Shown in pieces: positions 55,915 to 64,000 of a stretch of DNA of 64,000 nucleotides. Both the position numbers and the translations under genes were made by a program. Numbering within the stretch: position 1 is the first letter of the stretch; the number at the start of each line of letters is the position of its first letter. The notes under the pieces are model-generated. The model was not told the DNA's origin. It saw only the letters and a program-made list of their open reading frames with translations, and made no database searches. Source of the stretch: Mesorhizobium comanense. GTDB taxonomy: Bacteria > Pseudomonadota > Alphaproteobacteria > Rhizobiales > Rhizobiaceae. The stretch is from NCBI RefSeq assembly GCF_005503535.1, contig NZ_SCNN01000001.1:806001-870000 (forward strand). Direction: 5' to 3'.

Positions 55915-56964
55915 ATGACCAACACCGAAACCACGCAGTCCGCGCCGCGCCCGTCAATGTCCATGGCCGGCAAGGCAACGATCGACGTCGCCTTGCGGCT
56001 CGGGGGGCTGTTTGCCGCCATTGTTGTCGTCGCGCTCATCTTCATCGCCATCAATCCGAACGTCGCCAATCTCAACATGGGCGGCTCTGTTCTGCGCTCG
56101 ATGAGCTCGGTCGCCATCATGGCGCTTGGTTTGACGCTGGTGATCGTCGTTGGCGAGATCGACCTGTCGTTTGGCGCGATTTACGGGCTTGCCATCAACT
56201 CCCTGGCCGTGATGTGGATCGTCCACGGCATACCCGTCTATTTCGCGATGCCGCTGGCCATTCTCGTTGGCGCCCTTGTCGGTCTCTTCAACGGCATGCT
56301 GGTGACGCAGCTCAAGATCCCATCCTTCATCGTCACGCTAGGCAGTTACAACCTCCTGTACGGTGTCACCTTGTGGGTCTCGAATACAGGGACCTTCAAC
56401 CCCGCCTATCCTCCGGCCGGGAAGACCGTGCCCAAGGGGGAGCTCGACTTCTTCGTCGGCCTCACGCAAAGCATCGGTTCTTTCCAGCTCTCTATCGAAG
56501 TGATCTGGATGATCGCCATCGCTATAGTCGTCGGACTGCTTCTCCATCGATCGCTGTTCGGCTTCCGGCTGATGGCCATCGGTGGCAATCCGGTCGCGGC
56601 GTCGCTAGCCCGCTTGCCGGTGCGCAGCTACAAGGTAATGGCTTTCGTGCTTTGCGGCGTGCTGGCCGCGGTCGCGGGCGTGCTCGATTTCTCCTTCATC
56701 CAGACCAGCCAGCCCAACACCGGATTGTCCGCCACGTTTCCCGTCTTTGCGGCGGTTATCATCGGTGGCGCCAGCCTTTCCGGCGGCAAGGGCACCGTGA
56801 TTGGAACGCTGGGCGGCGCTTTGCTTCTGGCGGAACTGCAGCTCGGCCTCTCGATCCTGTCGCCCGGCGCCTATGTCCAGCAGATTTTCCTCGGCGCGGT
56901 AACAATCGGCGCGGTGGCGCTGGACCTGTTCCTGACCAAGCTGCGCAAGAGCCGCTCGTCATGA
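55915..56964 (+). CDS. Sugar ABC transporter permease (RbsC type)
   Basis: 349 residues with about nine membrane helices and BPD_transp_2 signatures: ALGLTLVIVVGEIDLSFGAI, GNPVAASLARLPVRSYKVMA and GGASLSGGKGTVIGTLGGAL. Stop and next start overlap in ATGA. Confidence 0.93.
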   Translation: MTNTETTQSAPRPSMSMAGKATIDVALRLGGLFAAIVVVALIFIAINPNVANLNMGGSVLRSMSSVAIMALGLTLVIVVGEIDLSFGAIYGLAINSLAVMWIVHGIPVYFAMPLAILVGALVGLFNGMLVTQLKIPSFIVTLGSYNLLYGVTLWVSNTGTFNPAYPPAGKTVPKGELDFFVGLTQSIGSFQLSIEVIWMIAIAIVVGLLLHRSLFGFRLMAIGGNPVAASLARLPVRSYKVMAFVLCGVLAAVAGVLDFSFIQTSQPNTGLSATFPVFAAVIIGGASLSGGKGTVIGTLGGALLLAELQLGLSILSPGAYVQQIFLGAVTIGAVALDLFLTKLRKSRSS

Positions 56965-58466
56965 CCCCTGTCCTGGAGCGCGGCATTTCACTTCGTGGCG
57001 TGGCCAAGGCCTATGGCGCGACATTGGCATTGGCGGGCGTCGATCTGGATCTCAGGCCCGGAGAAGTCCTCGGTGTCGCCGGACCCAACGGCGCCGGCAA
57101 ATCAACGCTGGTGCGCATGATCGCGGGCGAGGAGCGGCCGACCCTCGGCAAGCTCACCTTCGACGGCCGCTCCTGGTCGCCGGCCGATGAATGGCAGGCC
57201 GTTGCCGTCGTACACCAGGAGCCGCAGCTCTTCCCAAACCTAACCGTGGCCGAGAACGTCATGGTTGGCCGCGAGGGTAGTGGCAACAGCCATCCTGTCC
57301 TCAGCGCAGCCGACGCCGCGGTGATGGACGCGCTTGGCATCGGGCACCTCAAGGACAAGGCGCTGGAGGATTGTTCACTGGCGACGCAACAGCGTACCGA
57401 AATCGCCCGCGCCGTGGCCCGGGATTCCAGGGTGTTCTTGTTCGATGAGCCGAATTCGGCGTTGACCGCCGAAGAATCCGATGAGCTTTTCCGAGAAATC
57501 CACAAGCTGGCGGCATCGGGGCGCATCGTCGTCCTGGTTACGCATCGCCTCGCCGACTTCGTGGCTCATTGCGACCGTGTCGCGGTGGTGCGTGATGGCA
57601 AGGTGCGCGTCATTCTGGAAGGCGATGCGCTGACCGAGGATGCCATAGCGAGGCAACTGGTCACGGAAAGCGCCGCCAGCTTGACTCTGGCAGTGCGCGA
57701 TCGCGGCCATGACTTTGCCGGCCACCCGCCGCTTTTTCAGACGCTCGACTGGACGCATCGGACGGCATTTTCAGATATCGCCTTCGAAGGTCTTCCGGGC
57801 GAGATCATCGCCTTGATCGGCGTCGAAGGTTCGGGCGCGCGCGAGTTGCTGCGCTCGTTGGCCGGGCTTGAGAAGTGCACGGGATCGATCCAGATCGGCA
57901 CCATGTCGGGATCGGTGGCACTAGACATGCTGACGGCCTATGTGCCGGCGACGCGTCAACTCAGCCTTTACAGCAACTTTTCCGTTGGTGAAAATCTGTT
58001 GGTGCGCCTGGGTTATCCGCAGATTGCAGGCGCGGGCTACATGTTGAAGATGCGGCAAATGAAATCGCTGGCCAAGGCGGCGGTGTCGCGCTTCCTCGTC
58101 AAGACAGGAACCACGACTCAACCAATCCGCTCGCTGTCAGGCGGCAACCAGCAGAAGGTCGCCATCGCGCAGGCGCTTCACTGCGCCCCGAAACTGCTGC
58201 TGCTCGAAGAGCCGACACGCGGCGTCGACATCCACAGCAAGGCCGAGATCTATCGCCTGCTGCGCGACTATGCCGACCAGGGCAACACGGTGGTGATTTT
58301 CTGCACCGAAGTGCTGGAAGTCTACGAAGCCGCCGACCGGGTGCATGTCGTGGCGGACGGTGCCATGGCGCATTCGTTGCGGATCGCCGATTATGCACAG
58401 GTCGAGCAACTGGCGACCGATATCACACGCCTTGAGCAGGAAAGTCGCAAGGACGAGGCCGCCTAG
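56961..58466 (+). CDS. Sugar ABC transporter ATP-binding protein (RbsA type, two domains)
   Basis: 501 residues with two nucleotide-binding domains. The first has an intact Walker A GPNGAGKST and Walker B VFLFDEPNSALT, but its signature reads CSLATQQRTEIARAV instead of LSGGQ. The second has a degenerate Walker A (GVEGSGARELLRS), an intact signature LSGGNQQKVAIAQAL and LLLLEEPTRGVD, the usual RbsA asymmetry. Its stop overlaps the start of a RIME-like repeat. Confidence 0.93.
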   Translation: MTPVLERGISLRGVAKAYGATLALAGVDLDLRPGEVLGVAGPNGAGKSTLVRMIAGEERPTLGKLTFDGRSWSPADEWQAVAVVHQEPQLFPNLTVAENVMVGREGSGNSHPVLSAADAAVMDALGIGHLKDKALEDCSLATQQRTEIARAVARDSRVFLFDEPNSALTAEESDELFREIHKLAASGRIVVLVTHRLADFVAHCDRVAVVRDGKVRVILEGDALTEDAIARQLVTESAASLTLAVRDRGHDFAGHPPLFQTLDWTHRTAFSDIAFEGLPGEIIALIGVEGSGARELLRSLAGLEKCTGSIQIGTMSGSVALDMLTAYVPATRQLSLYSNFSVGENLLVRLGYPQIAGAGYMLKMRQMKSLAKAAVSRFLVKTGTTTQPIRSLSGGNQQKVAIAQALHCAPKLLLLEEPTRGVDIHSKAEIYRLLRDYADQGNTVVIFCTEVLEVYEAADRVHVVADGAMAHSLRIADYAQVEQLATDITRLEQESRKDEAA

Positions 58467-58569
58467 AGCAATTCCGGGAAAAGTGTGAAACGGTTTTCCC
58501 CTTGGGAACTGCGTCAAAAAAAGAGATAGAATGGTTCGGCGTTTCCGTGAAATGATGAACCGCTCTAGG
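58462..58569. repeat. 108-base RIME-like palindromic repeat
   Basis: Terminal inverted CCTAGAGC (58462-58469) and GCTCTAGG (58562-58569) bound a 108-base element. Inside, AATTCCGGGAAAAGTGTGAA runs into CGGTTTTCCC. The length and form match the rhizobial intergenic mosaic elements (RIME1 is 108 bp) as I recall them. It overlaps the stop of the transporter ATPase, so the last codons of that gene come from the repeat edge. Confidence 0.7.
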
Positions 58570-58573
58570 GAAA

Positions 58574-58630
58574 TTCGGGAACAGGGGGTCCCGAAAAGGC
58601 CATTCAACCATCGCCGCGGCCCGCGGCGAT
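58574..58630. other. Two hairpins between convergent genes
   Basis: TTCGGGA (58574-58580)/TCCCGAA (58589-58595), and ATCGCCGCGG (58610-58619)/CCGCGGCGAT (58621-58630), follow the RIME-like repeat. Neither has a T tract, so neither is a classical terminator, but together they probably stop or shield convergent transcripts. Confidence 0.5.
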
Positions 58631-58653
58631 CCTCCTTGGTCGCAAAGCACCGC

Positions 58654-59772
58654 CTACACGCGATATTTGCTGATCGTGCTCTGATCGAGGACGAGTCCGA
58701 AGCCGGCCCCTTGCGGCACGTCGTAGCTGCCATTGTCGAATTTCGACCGGTTGGCGACGAGGGCGTAGAACATTGGATCGCGGTCCGGGTGAAACGTTTC
58801 CAAATATGTGCCGTTCGGAATCGAGGCCAGCAGGTGGGCGGATATCTGCGGTTCCTCGTGGTGGCCCATCTCGACGGTGAAGCAGGAGGCAAGTGCTGCG
58901 ACGCGGCGCCACTCCGTCGGCCCGCCGCCCCAACTGGCGTCGAAATTGCAGACGTCGATGGCGCCCGACATCATCAGGTCGCGGCAGCCGGCGCGGCTGA
59001 TCTCGCTCTGCCCGGCGGCGATCGGAATGCCCGTCTGGTTGCGGGCCGCCGCCATGTCGAGCCGGTCATTGTACCAGCGCACCGGTTCCTCGAACCAGCG
59101 GATGTTGAGGTCCGCGGCAAGGCGCGAAAACGCCACGGCTTCCGCCAGGCTCCAGCCCTGGTTGGCATCGACCAGCAGTGTGAAGTCGTCGCCCACCGCA
59201 CTGCGCGCGGCCCGCACGCGCTCGGCATCCTCCTTCGGCGTGCGGCCGCCAACCTTGAACTTGCAGCCGGAATAGCCACTGGCGCGGATCTGCTCCATCT
59301 CGCGGCCGAAATCGGCTAACGTCTTGTTTTCCTCATAATATCCGGCGATACAAATGACCGGGAGCTTGTCCTTGTAGCCGCCCCAGAGCTTGTGCAGAGG
59401 CATGTCCAGCGCCTTGCCGATCGTGTCCCAAAGCGCGCTGTCGACACAGGCCTGCGCGCACATGGCAAGCTTGCGGTCCCGCAATATGTTGTAGCTCGGC
59501 TTGCGCATCGCTTCCCAGCAGCCTTCGATGTTGAAGGCGTCCTTGCCGATCAGCAGCGGCTGGATTTCATCGAGGATGATCCTGACCACCTCGGCCTGGG
59601 TTTCGAATTCGTCCCCATTGTAGACCTCGCCGACAATTCCCTGCGCGGTGTAGATGCGGGTGATGATCGTGCAGCGGTGGGTCATGAAATAATTGCTGCC
59701 CCGGAACGTGCGGGGCAGGGGCATGCAAAGCGGCACGCATTCTATGCGTTCGATCTTCAGCTGTGCGACCAT
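58654..59772 (-). CDS. Second enolase-superfamily sugar-acid dehydratase (mandelate racemase type)
   Basis: 372 residues. Catalytic KxK is K171-K173 (CKFKVGG); metal ligands are D202 (VDANQGW), E228 (FEEPVRW) and E257 (AGQSE); the acid/base His is H304 or H305 (EMGHHEE). It is clearly different from the first dehydratase of the island and belongs closer to the KxK mandelate racemase subgroup, so it may act on the other epimer or another sugar acid. Divergent from the LacI gene. The start codon is ATG at 59772; upstream in-frame sequence is not conserved-looking. Confidence 0.87.
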   Translation of the reverse strand: MVAQLKIERIECVPLCMPLPRTFRGSNYFMTHRCTIITRIYTAQGIVGEVYNGDEFETQAEVVRIILDEIQPLLIGKDAFNIEGCWEAMRKPSYNILRDRKLAMCAQACVDSALWDTIGKALDMPLHKLWGGYKDKLPVICIAGYYEENKTLADFGREMEQIRASGYSGCKFKVGGRTPKEDAERVRAARSAVGDDFTLLVDANQGWSLAEAVAFSRLAADLNIRWFEEPVRWYNDRLDMAAARNQTGIPIAAGQSEISRAGCRDLMMSGAIDVCNFDASWGGGPTEWRRVAALASCFTVEMGHHEEPQISAHLLASIPNGTYLETFHPDRDPMFYALVANRSKFDNGSYDVPQGAGFGLVLDQSTISKYRV

Positions 59773-59800
59773 GATGAGCTCTGATGTTGAAACAGAAATA

Positions 59801-59841
59801 GAAACGTTTCCAGAATAGTCCGGCCACTCTCCGGAGGTCAA
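59801..59841 (-). promoter_or_regulatory. Promoter and perfect LacI-type operator of the second dehydratase gene
   Basis: On the minus strand: TTGACC (59841-59836), 18 bases, TATTCT (59817-59812), then GAAACGTTTC (59810-59801), a perfect 10-base palindrome that covers the expected start point. It is the best operator candidate in the island, and only 163 bases from the LacI gene. Confidence 0.65.
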
Positions 59842-59972
59842 GTGCCGGCGCGTTGCTAATCTCCTTGCCCGAATGGCCTTGGACACGTTAGACTCAAGTT
59901 TTATATGAGTTTCGGCGGCTTGATGCGACGTCTGACCCGAGGGGTCGACAAGGGGGCTGCGTGAGGAAGGGC

Positions 59973-60992
59973 ATGGACAAGCCGGCGACAATACGGGATG
60001 TGGCGCGCGTTTCCGGCGTCTCTGTCGGAACCGTTTCACGGAGTTTGAACGCACCTGAGACCGTCAGGCCGGGAACGCTTGGCAAGGTGCGCGCAGCGAT
60101 CCAGCAGCTCGGTTTCCAGCCCGATTCGCGTGCGCAGAACATGCGTCGTCGAAATACCATGACTGTCGGCTTCGTCATCGACGATATTGCCAACCCCTGG
60201 CATGCCAGCTGCTTCAAGGCGGTTGACGCGGAAATGCGCCAGCGCGGCTACTCGCTCTATCTGATGAGCACCAACGGCCGCGCCGCCGAAGAGGCGGCCG
60301 CCATCGACATGCTGCAGCATGGTCGCGCCGATGGCATGATCATGACCATCAACAACGAACAGGATGCCCGCACCATCAAGCGCCTGAAGGAATTGCGCGT
60401 TCCCTCGGTACTGCTCGACCGCGACATCCCGCTCGATATCGACGCCGTGCTGACCGAGCATGCCACCGGACTGCGGCAGGCGACGAGCTACCTGATCGAA
60501 CTCGGACATCGCCGCATCGCCATTATCACCGCCGGCAGCGACATCCGGCCGGGACGTGAGCGGGTACGCGGCTTCATCGAGGCGTTCCAGCGCAGCGGGT
60601 TGCCGGTGCCGGAAGATCTGATCCGTTCGCAAAGCCTGTCGGTGGATTTCGGTTTCCGCGAGGCGACAGCCCTCCTGCAGATGCCGGAACGCCCGACAGC
60701 CATCATCGCTGCCGGCAACCGCATCCTTGTCGGCGTGCTGCGAGCCATCCAGCAGCAGGGCGTGTCCGTGCCCCAGGACATTTCGCTGATCGGCTGCGAC
60801 CGCTCGGATGTCGCGTTGCTTTATCCGGGACCGATCACGCTCATCGACCGGCCCGTGGAGGAAATCGGCCGCACCGCAGCGCAGCTTCTGCTCGAGCGGC
60901 TCGGCGGCCACAGCGATCGTCCGGCACAACGCATAGCGTTCCCGACGCAACTGATCATGGGTGGATCCTGCCTGCCTGTTCCGAAGCGATAG
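59973..60992 (+). CDS. LacI-family transcriptional repressor
   Basis: 339 residues: LacI HTH with hinge (TIRDVARVSGVSVGTVSRSL) and a type-1 periplasmic-binding-like effector domain (FVIDDIANPWHASCFKAVDA ... LIGCDRSDVALLYPGPITLI). The ATG at 59973 follows GAGGAAGGGC; a GTG 12 bases upstream is possible. It sits between the second dehydratase and the second transporter and probably represses the whole island through GAAACGTTTC-like sites, released by a sugar or sugar-acid. Confidence 0.92.
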   Translation: MDKPATIRDVARVSGVSVGTVSRSLNAPETVRPGTLGKVRAAIQQLGFQPDSRAQNMRRRNTMTVGFVIDDIANPWHASCFKAVDAEMRQRGYSLYLMSTNGRAAEEAAAIDMLQHGRADGMIMTINNEQDARTIKRLKELRVPSVLLDRDIPLDIDAVLTEHATGLRQATSYLIELGHRRIAIITAGSDIRPGRERVRGFIEAFQRSGLPVPEDLIRSQSLSVDFGFREATALLQMPERPTAIIAAGNRILVGVLRAIQQQGVSVPQDISLIGCDRSDVALLYPGPITLIDRPVEEIGRTAAQLLLERLGGHSDRPAQRIAFPTQLIMGGSCLPVPKR

Positions 60993-61061
60993 AGCATGAT
61001 CCCGAAAGGTGGCGTTCGGCTTTCTCGGACAAACGGTCCCGTTTGTCGAGAGATCACGCTC
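60992..61061. repeat. Palindromic intergenic repeat with strong inner hairpin
   Basis: Outer arms GAGCATGATC (60992-61001) and GATCACGCTC (61052-61061), one mismatch. Inner hairpin GACAAAC (61028-61034), loop GGTCCC, GTTTGTC (61041-61047), extended by CTCG/CGAG. It begins at the LacI stop codon and lies between convergent genes, so it may act as a bidirectional terminator. The GAGCATGATCCCGAAA edge is a common form of rhizobial repeats. Confidence 0.65.
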
Positions 61062-61084
61062 AAGCAAAAAAGATTGAGCCTGCC

Positions 61085-62115
61085 TCAGGCGTGGAAATTT
61101 TCCTTACCGAGCTCGATGCGCCTTGTGCGCTGGAACTTGATCAGCCGGTCCAGCGACACCGCCATCACCGTCACCGCTCCGGTGACGAAGGTGCTCCATG
61201 TCGCATCGATGCCGAAGAAGATCAGCCCGCTTGAGATCACCTGGATGATCATCATGCCGATCACCGCGCCGATGATCGTGCCGTGACCACCCGACAGCGG
61301 CGTGCCGCCGATGATCACGGCGGCGATCACCACCAGTACGAAATCGCTCCCTTCGTTGGGATCGATGGCGCCGCGGAAGCCGACATACATCACGCCCGAA
61401 AGCCCGCAGATGGCACCCATCAGCACCAGCGTCTGCAGGCGCACCCAGGCGGTTGGAATGCCGGCATGGGCGGCGGCTTCGGGGTTGCTGCCGACGGCTT
61501 GCACGCGGTAGCCGAAGCGGGTGCGGTGAAGTACGACATGCATGGCGAGCGCCAGTGCGATGAAAACCAGTGCCGCCACCGGCACGATGCCAAACAGCTT
61601 GTCGGAGATCATCGAGAAGAAGCTGCTGCTCTGGTCCGCGGGCACGATTGCGCGTCCCTTGTTGACCACCAGCGACAGGCCTTGGAACATCGAATAGGTG
61701 CCCAGCGTCACGATGATGGCGGGCAGTCGCAACGTGACGGCGATCAGGCCGTTGATCAGGCCGAGGCCGGCGCCGAACAGCACCCCGGCAAAGGCGGAAA
61801 GCCAGGGGTCGATGCCCGCGACCATCAGCAGCGCCGCGAAGACCGCGGAGAAGTTGAACATCCAGCCCACCGAAAGGTCGATCTCGCGGATGGCAAGCAG
61901 GAACACCATGCCGATGGCCAGCATGCCAAGGAACGTCGTGTTGCCCAGAAGCGAAAACAGGTTGATCGGATTGAGGAAGCGGGGCCGGGCAAAGCCGATG
62001 ATCGCCATCATTCCGACCAACGCGATGATGACGCCGATTTCCTCGGGAATGCGAAAACCACGCCGGGCAGCGCGGGTGGCCGATCCGGCGAGCGGCGGAA
62101 TGAGATCGGTCTTGC

Positions 62116-62119
<4 letters not shown>
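61085..62119 (-). CDS. Second sugar ABC transporter permease (RbsC type)
   Basis: 344 residues, about nine helices, with GMVFLLAIREIDLSVGWMFN, GSNPEAAAHAGIPTAWVRLQ and GGTPLSGGHGTIIGAVIGMM. Its ATG overlaps the stop of the ATPase gene by 4 bases. Last gene of the second transporter operon (binding protein, ATPase, permease). Confidence 0.92.
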
Positions 62120-63660
<1,541 letters not shown>

Positions 63661-63678
63661 GATCTTCCCACGAGATAA

Positions 63679-63700
63679 GGGGCGGTCCTGAGACCGCCCC
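63679..63700 (-). terminator. Intercistronic hairpin after the second binding-protein gene
   Basis: GGGGCGGTC (63679-63687), loop, GACCGCCCC (63692-63700): a perfect 9-pair stem between the binding-protein stop and the ATPase start. No T tract on the minus strand (ATAAGG side reads CCTTAT), so stabilisation of the upstream message is more likely than termination. Confidence 0.75.
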
Positions 63701-63727
63701 CGATCTTGAAATGGATTGCCGAAGCCG

Positions 63728-64000
63728 TCACTCGGATTCCGCGGAGATCGGCTTTGGCGTTGCGGAGAGCATGTCGGCGGTAAGCGTCGTGGTCCATGCC
63801 TTGTAATAGGCTGCCGTCGCGGCCGGATCGGCCGCCAGCTTTTGCGCCTCATCGAACGAGACGGATGGCAAGCCGTTACCCATATCGACCTTGTCGGCGG
63901 TGACGATCTGCGAGCCGGCATTGTAGAAGCCAGCGCTGAGCTTCTTGCCGCCCTTGATCGCATTGACCAGCAGGGCAACGGGCAGGTAACCCTGTACGAA
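63728..64000 (-). CDS. Second sugar ABC transporter substrate-binding protein, C-terminal part
   Basis: 91 codons are visible; the gene continues past the window end. The translated end contains GYLPVALLVNAIKGGKKLSA and DMGNGLPSVSFDEAQKLAAD, and finishes PISAESE. The pattern fits type-1 sugar-binding proteins (RbsB-like C-terminal lobe). First of three genes in the second transporter operon. Confidence 0.8.
   Translation of the reverse strand, partial: FVQGYLPVALLVNAIKGGKKLSAGFYNAGSQIVTADKVDMGNGLPSVSFDEAQKLAADPAATAAYYKAWTTTLTADMLSATPKPISAESE

Noticed and set aside
60023-60036. GGAACCGTTTCACG word inside the LacI gene as an operator
   Set aside because: It encodes the conserved Gly-Thr-Val-Ser of the HTH, differs from the palindrome, and is explained by protein constraint.

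Overview
The window looks like a chromosomal segment of a soil or plant-associated Rhizobiales bacterium, most likely Mesorhizobium or a close relative. The evidence is the GC-rich coding, the gene families present (polyhydroxybutyrate phasin, PotFGHI and PuuAB polyamine genes, an Entner-Doudoroff zwf-pgl-edd operon, ribose-type sugar ABC transporters, a PdhS-type kinase), a tRNA-His with A73 and no G at -1, an sRNA with three CCTCCTCCC hairpin loops, and RIME-like palindromic intergenic repeats. The genus is inferred; no 16S rRNA or housekeeping marker was available to confirm it. I saw no insertion sequence, prophage, CRISPR array or replication origin.

Positions 1-14.2 kb hold the end of a GumC/Wzz-type polysaccharide gene, folD, a GlxA-type regulator, a membrane-anchored HTH-TPR protein, a secreted VWA protein, the zwf-pgl-edd operon (minus strand), an SDR, a Mur-ligase-like protein with a Cys cluster and an SH3-domain protein. 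Positions 14.6-28 kb are rich in polyamine genes: puuA-puuB (glutamylated putrescine route) and potFGHI (uptake). Interspersed are a HAD hydrolase, a degenerate receiver protein, aceA with its divergent ScfR-type regulator, and a DMT exporter. Positions 28-38 kb carry an AsmA protein, acetoacetyl-CoA synthetase, a candidate sRNA, a 1359-residue PdhS-like kinase, the phasin gene behind a strong dyad operator, a cuckoo/ar14-like sRNA and tRNA-His. Positions 38-41 kb hold an Lrp regulator divergent from a homodimeric E1-type 2-oxoacid dehydrogenase, resembling mdeR/mdeB.

Positions 40.8-64 kb form a large catabolic island. One minus-strand operon encodes E1-beta, E1-alpha, a MaoC hydratase and a CoA-transferase resembling 2-methylfumaryl-CoA isomerase. 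A free-standing 78-residue lipoyl domain is divergent from it. A seven-gene minus-strand operon encodes a TtuC-like decarboxylating dehydrogenase, a lactonase-like amidohydrolase, VOC and EthD proteins, two SDRs and an acyl-CoA ligase. Divergent from that, a plus-strand operon encodes an SDR, an SMP-30 lactonase, an enolase-superfamily dehydratase and a complete sugar ABC transporter. Then come a second enolase-superfamily dehydratase, a LacI regulator and a second sugar ABC transporter cut by the window end.

LacI-type operator-like sites (GAAACGTTTC and close variants) occur in three intergenic promoter regions of this island and tie it into one probable regulon. The likely logic is uptake of a sugar or sugar derivative, oxidation to a lactone, hydrolysis to an aldonate, dehydration to a 2-keto-3-deoxy acid, further oxidation, and then an unusual CoA-based end-game using the E1/lipoyl pair, the CoA-transferase and the MaoC hydratase. 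The substrate cannot be read from the sequence.
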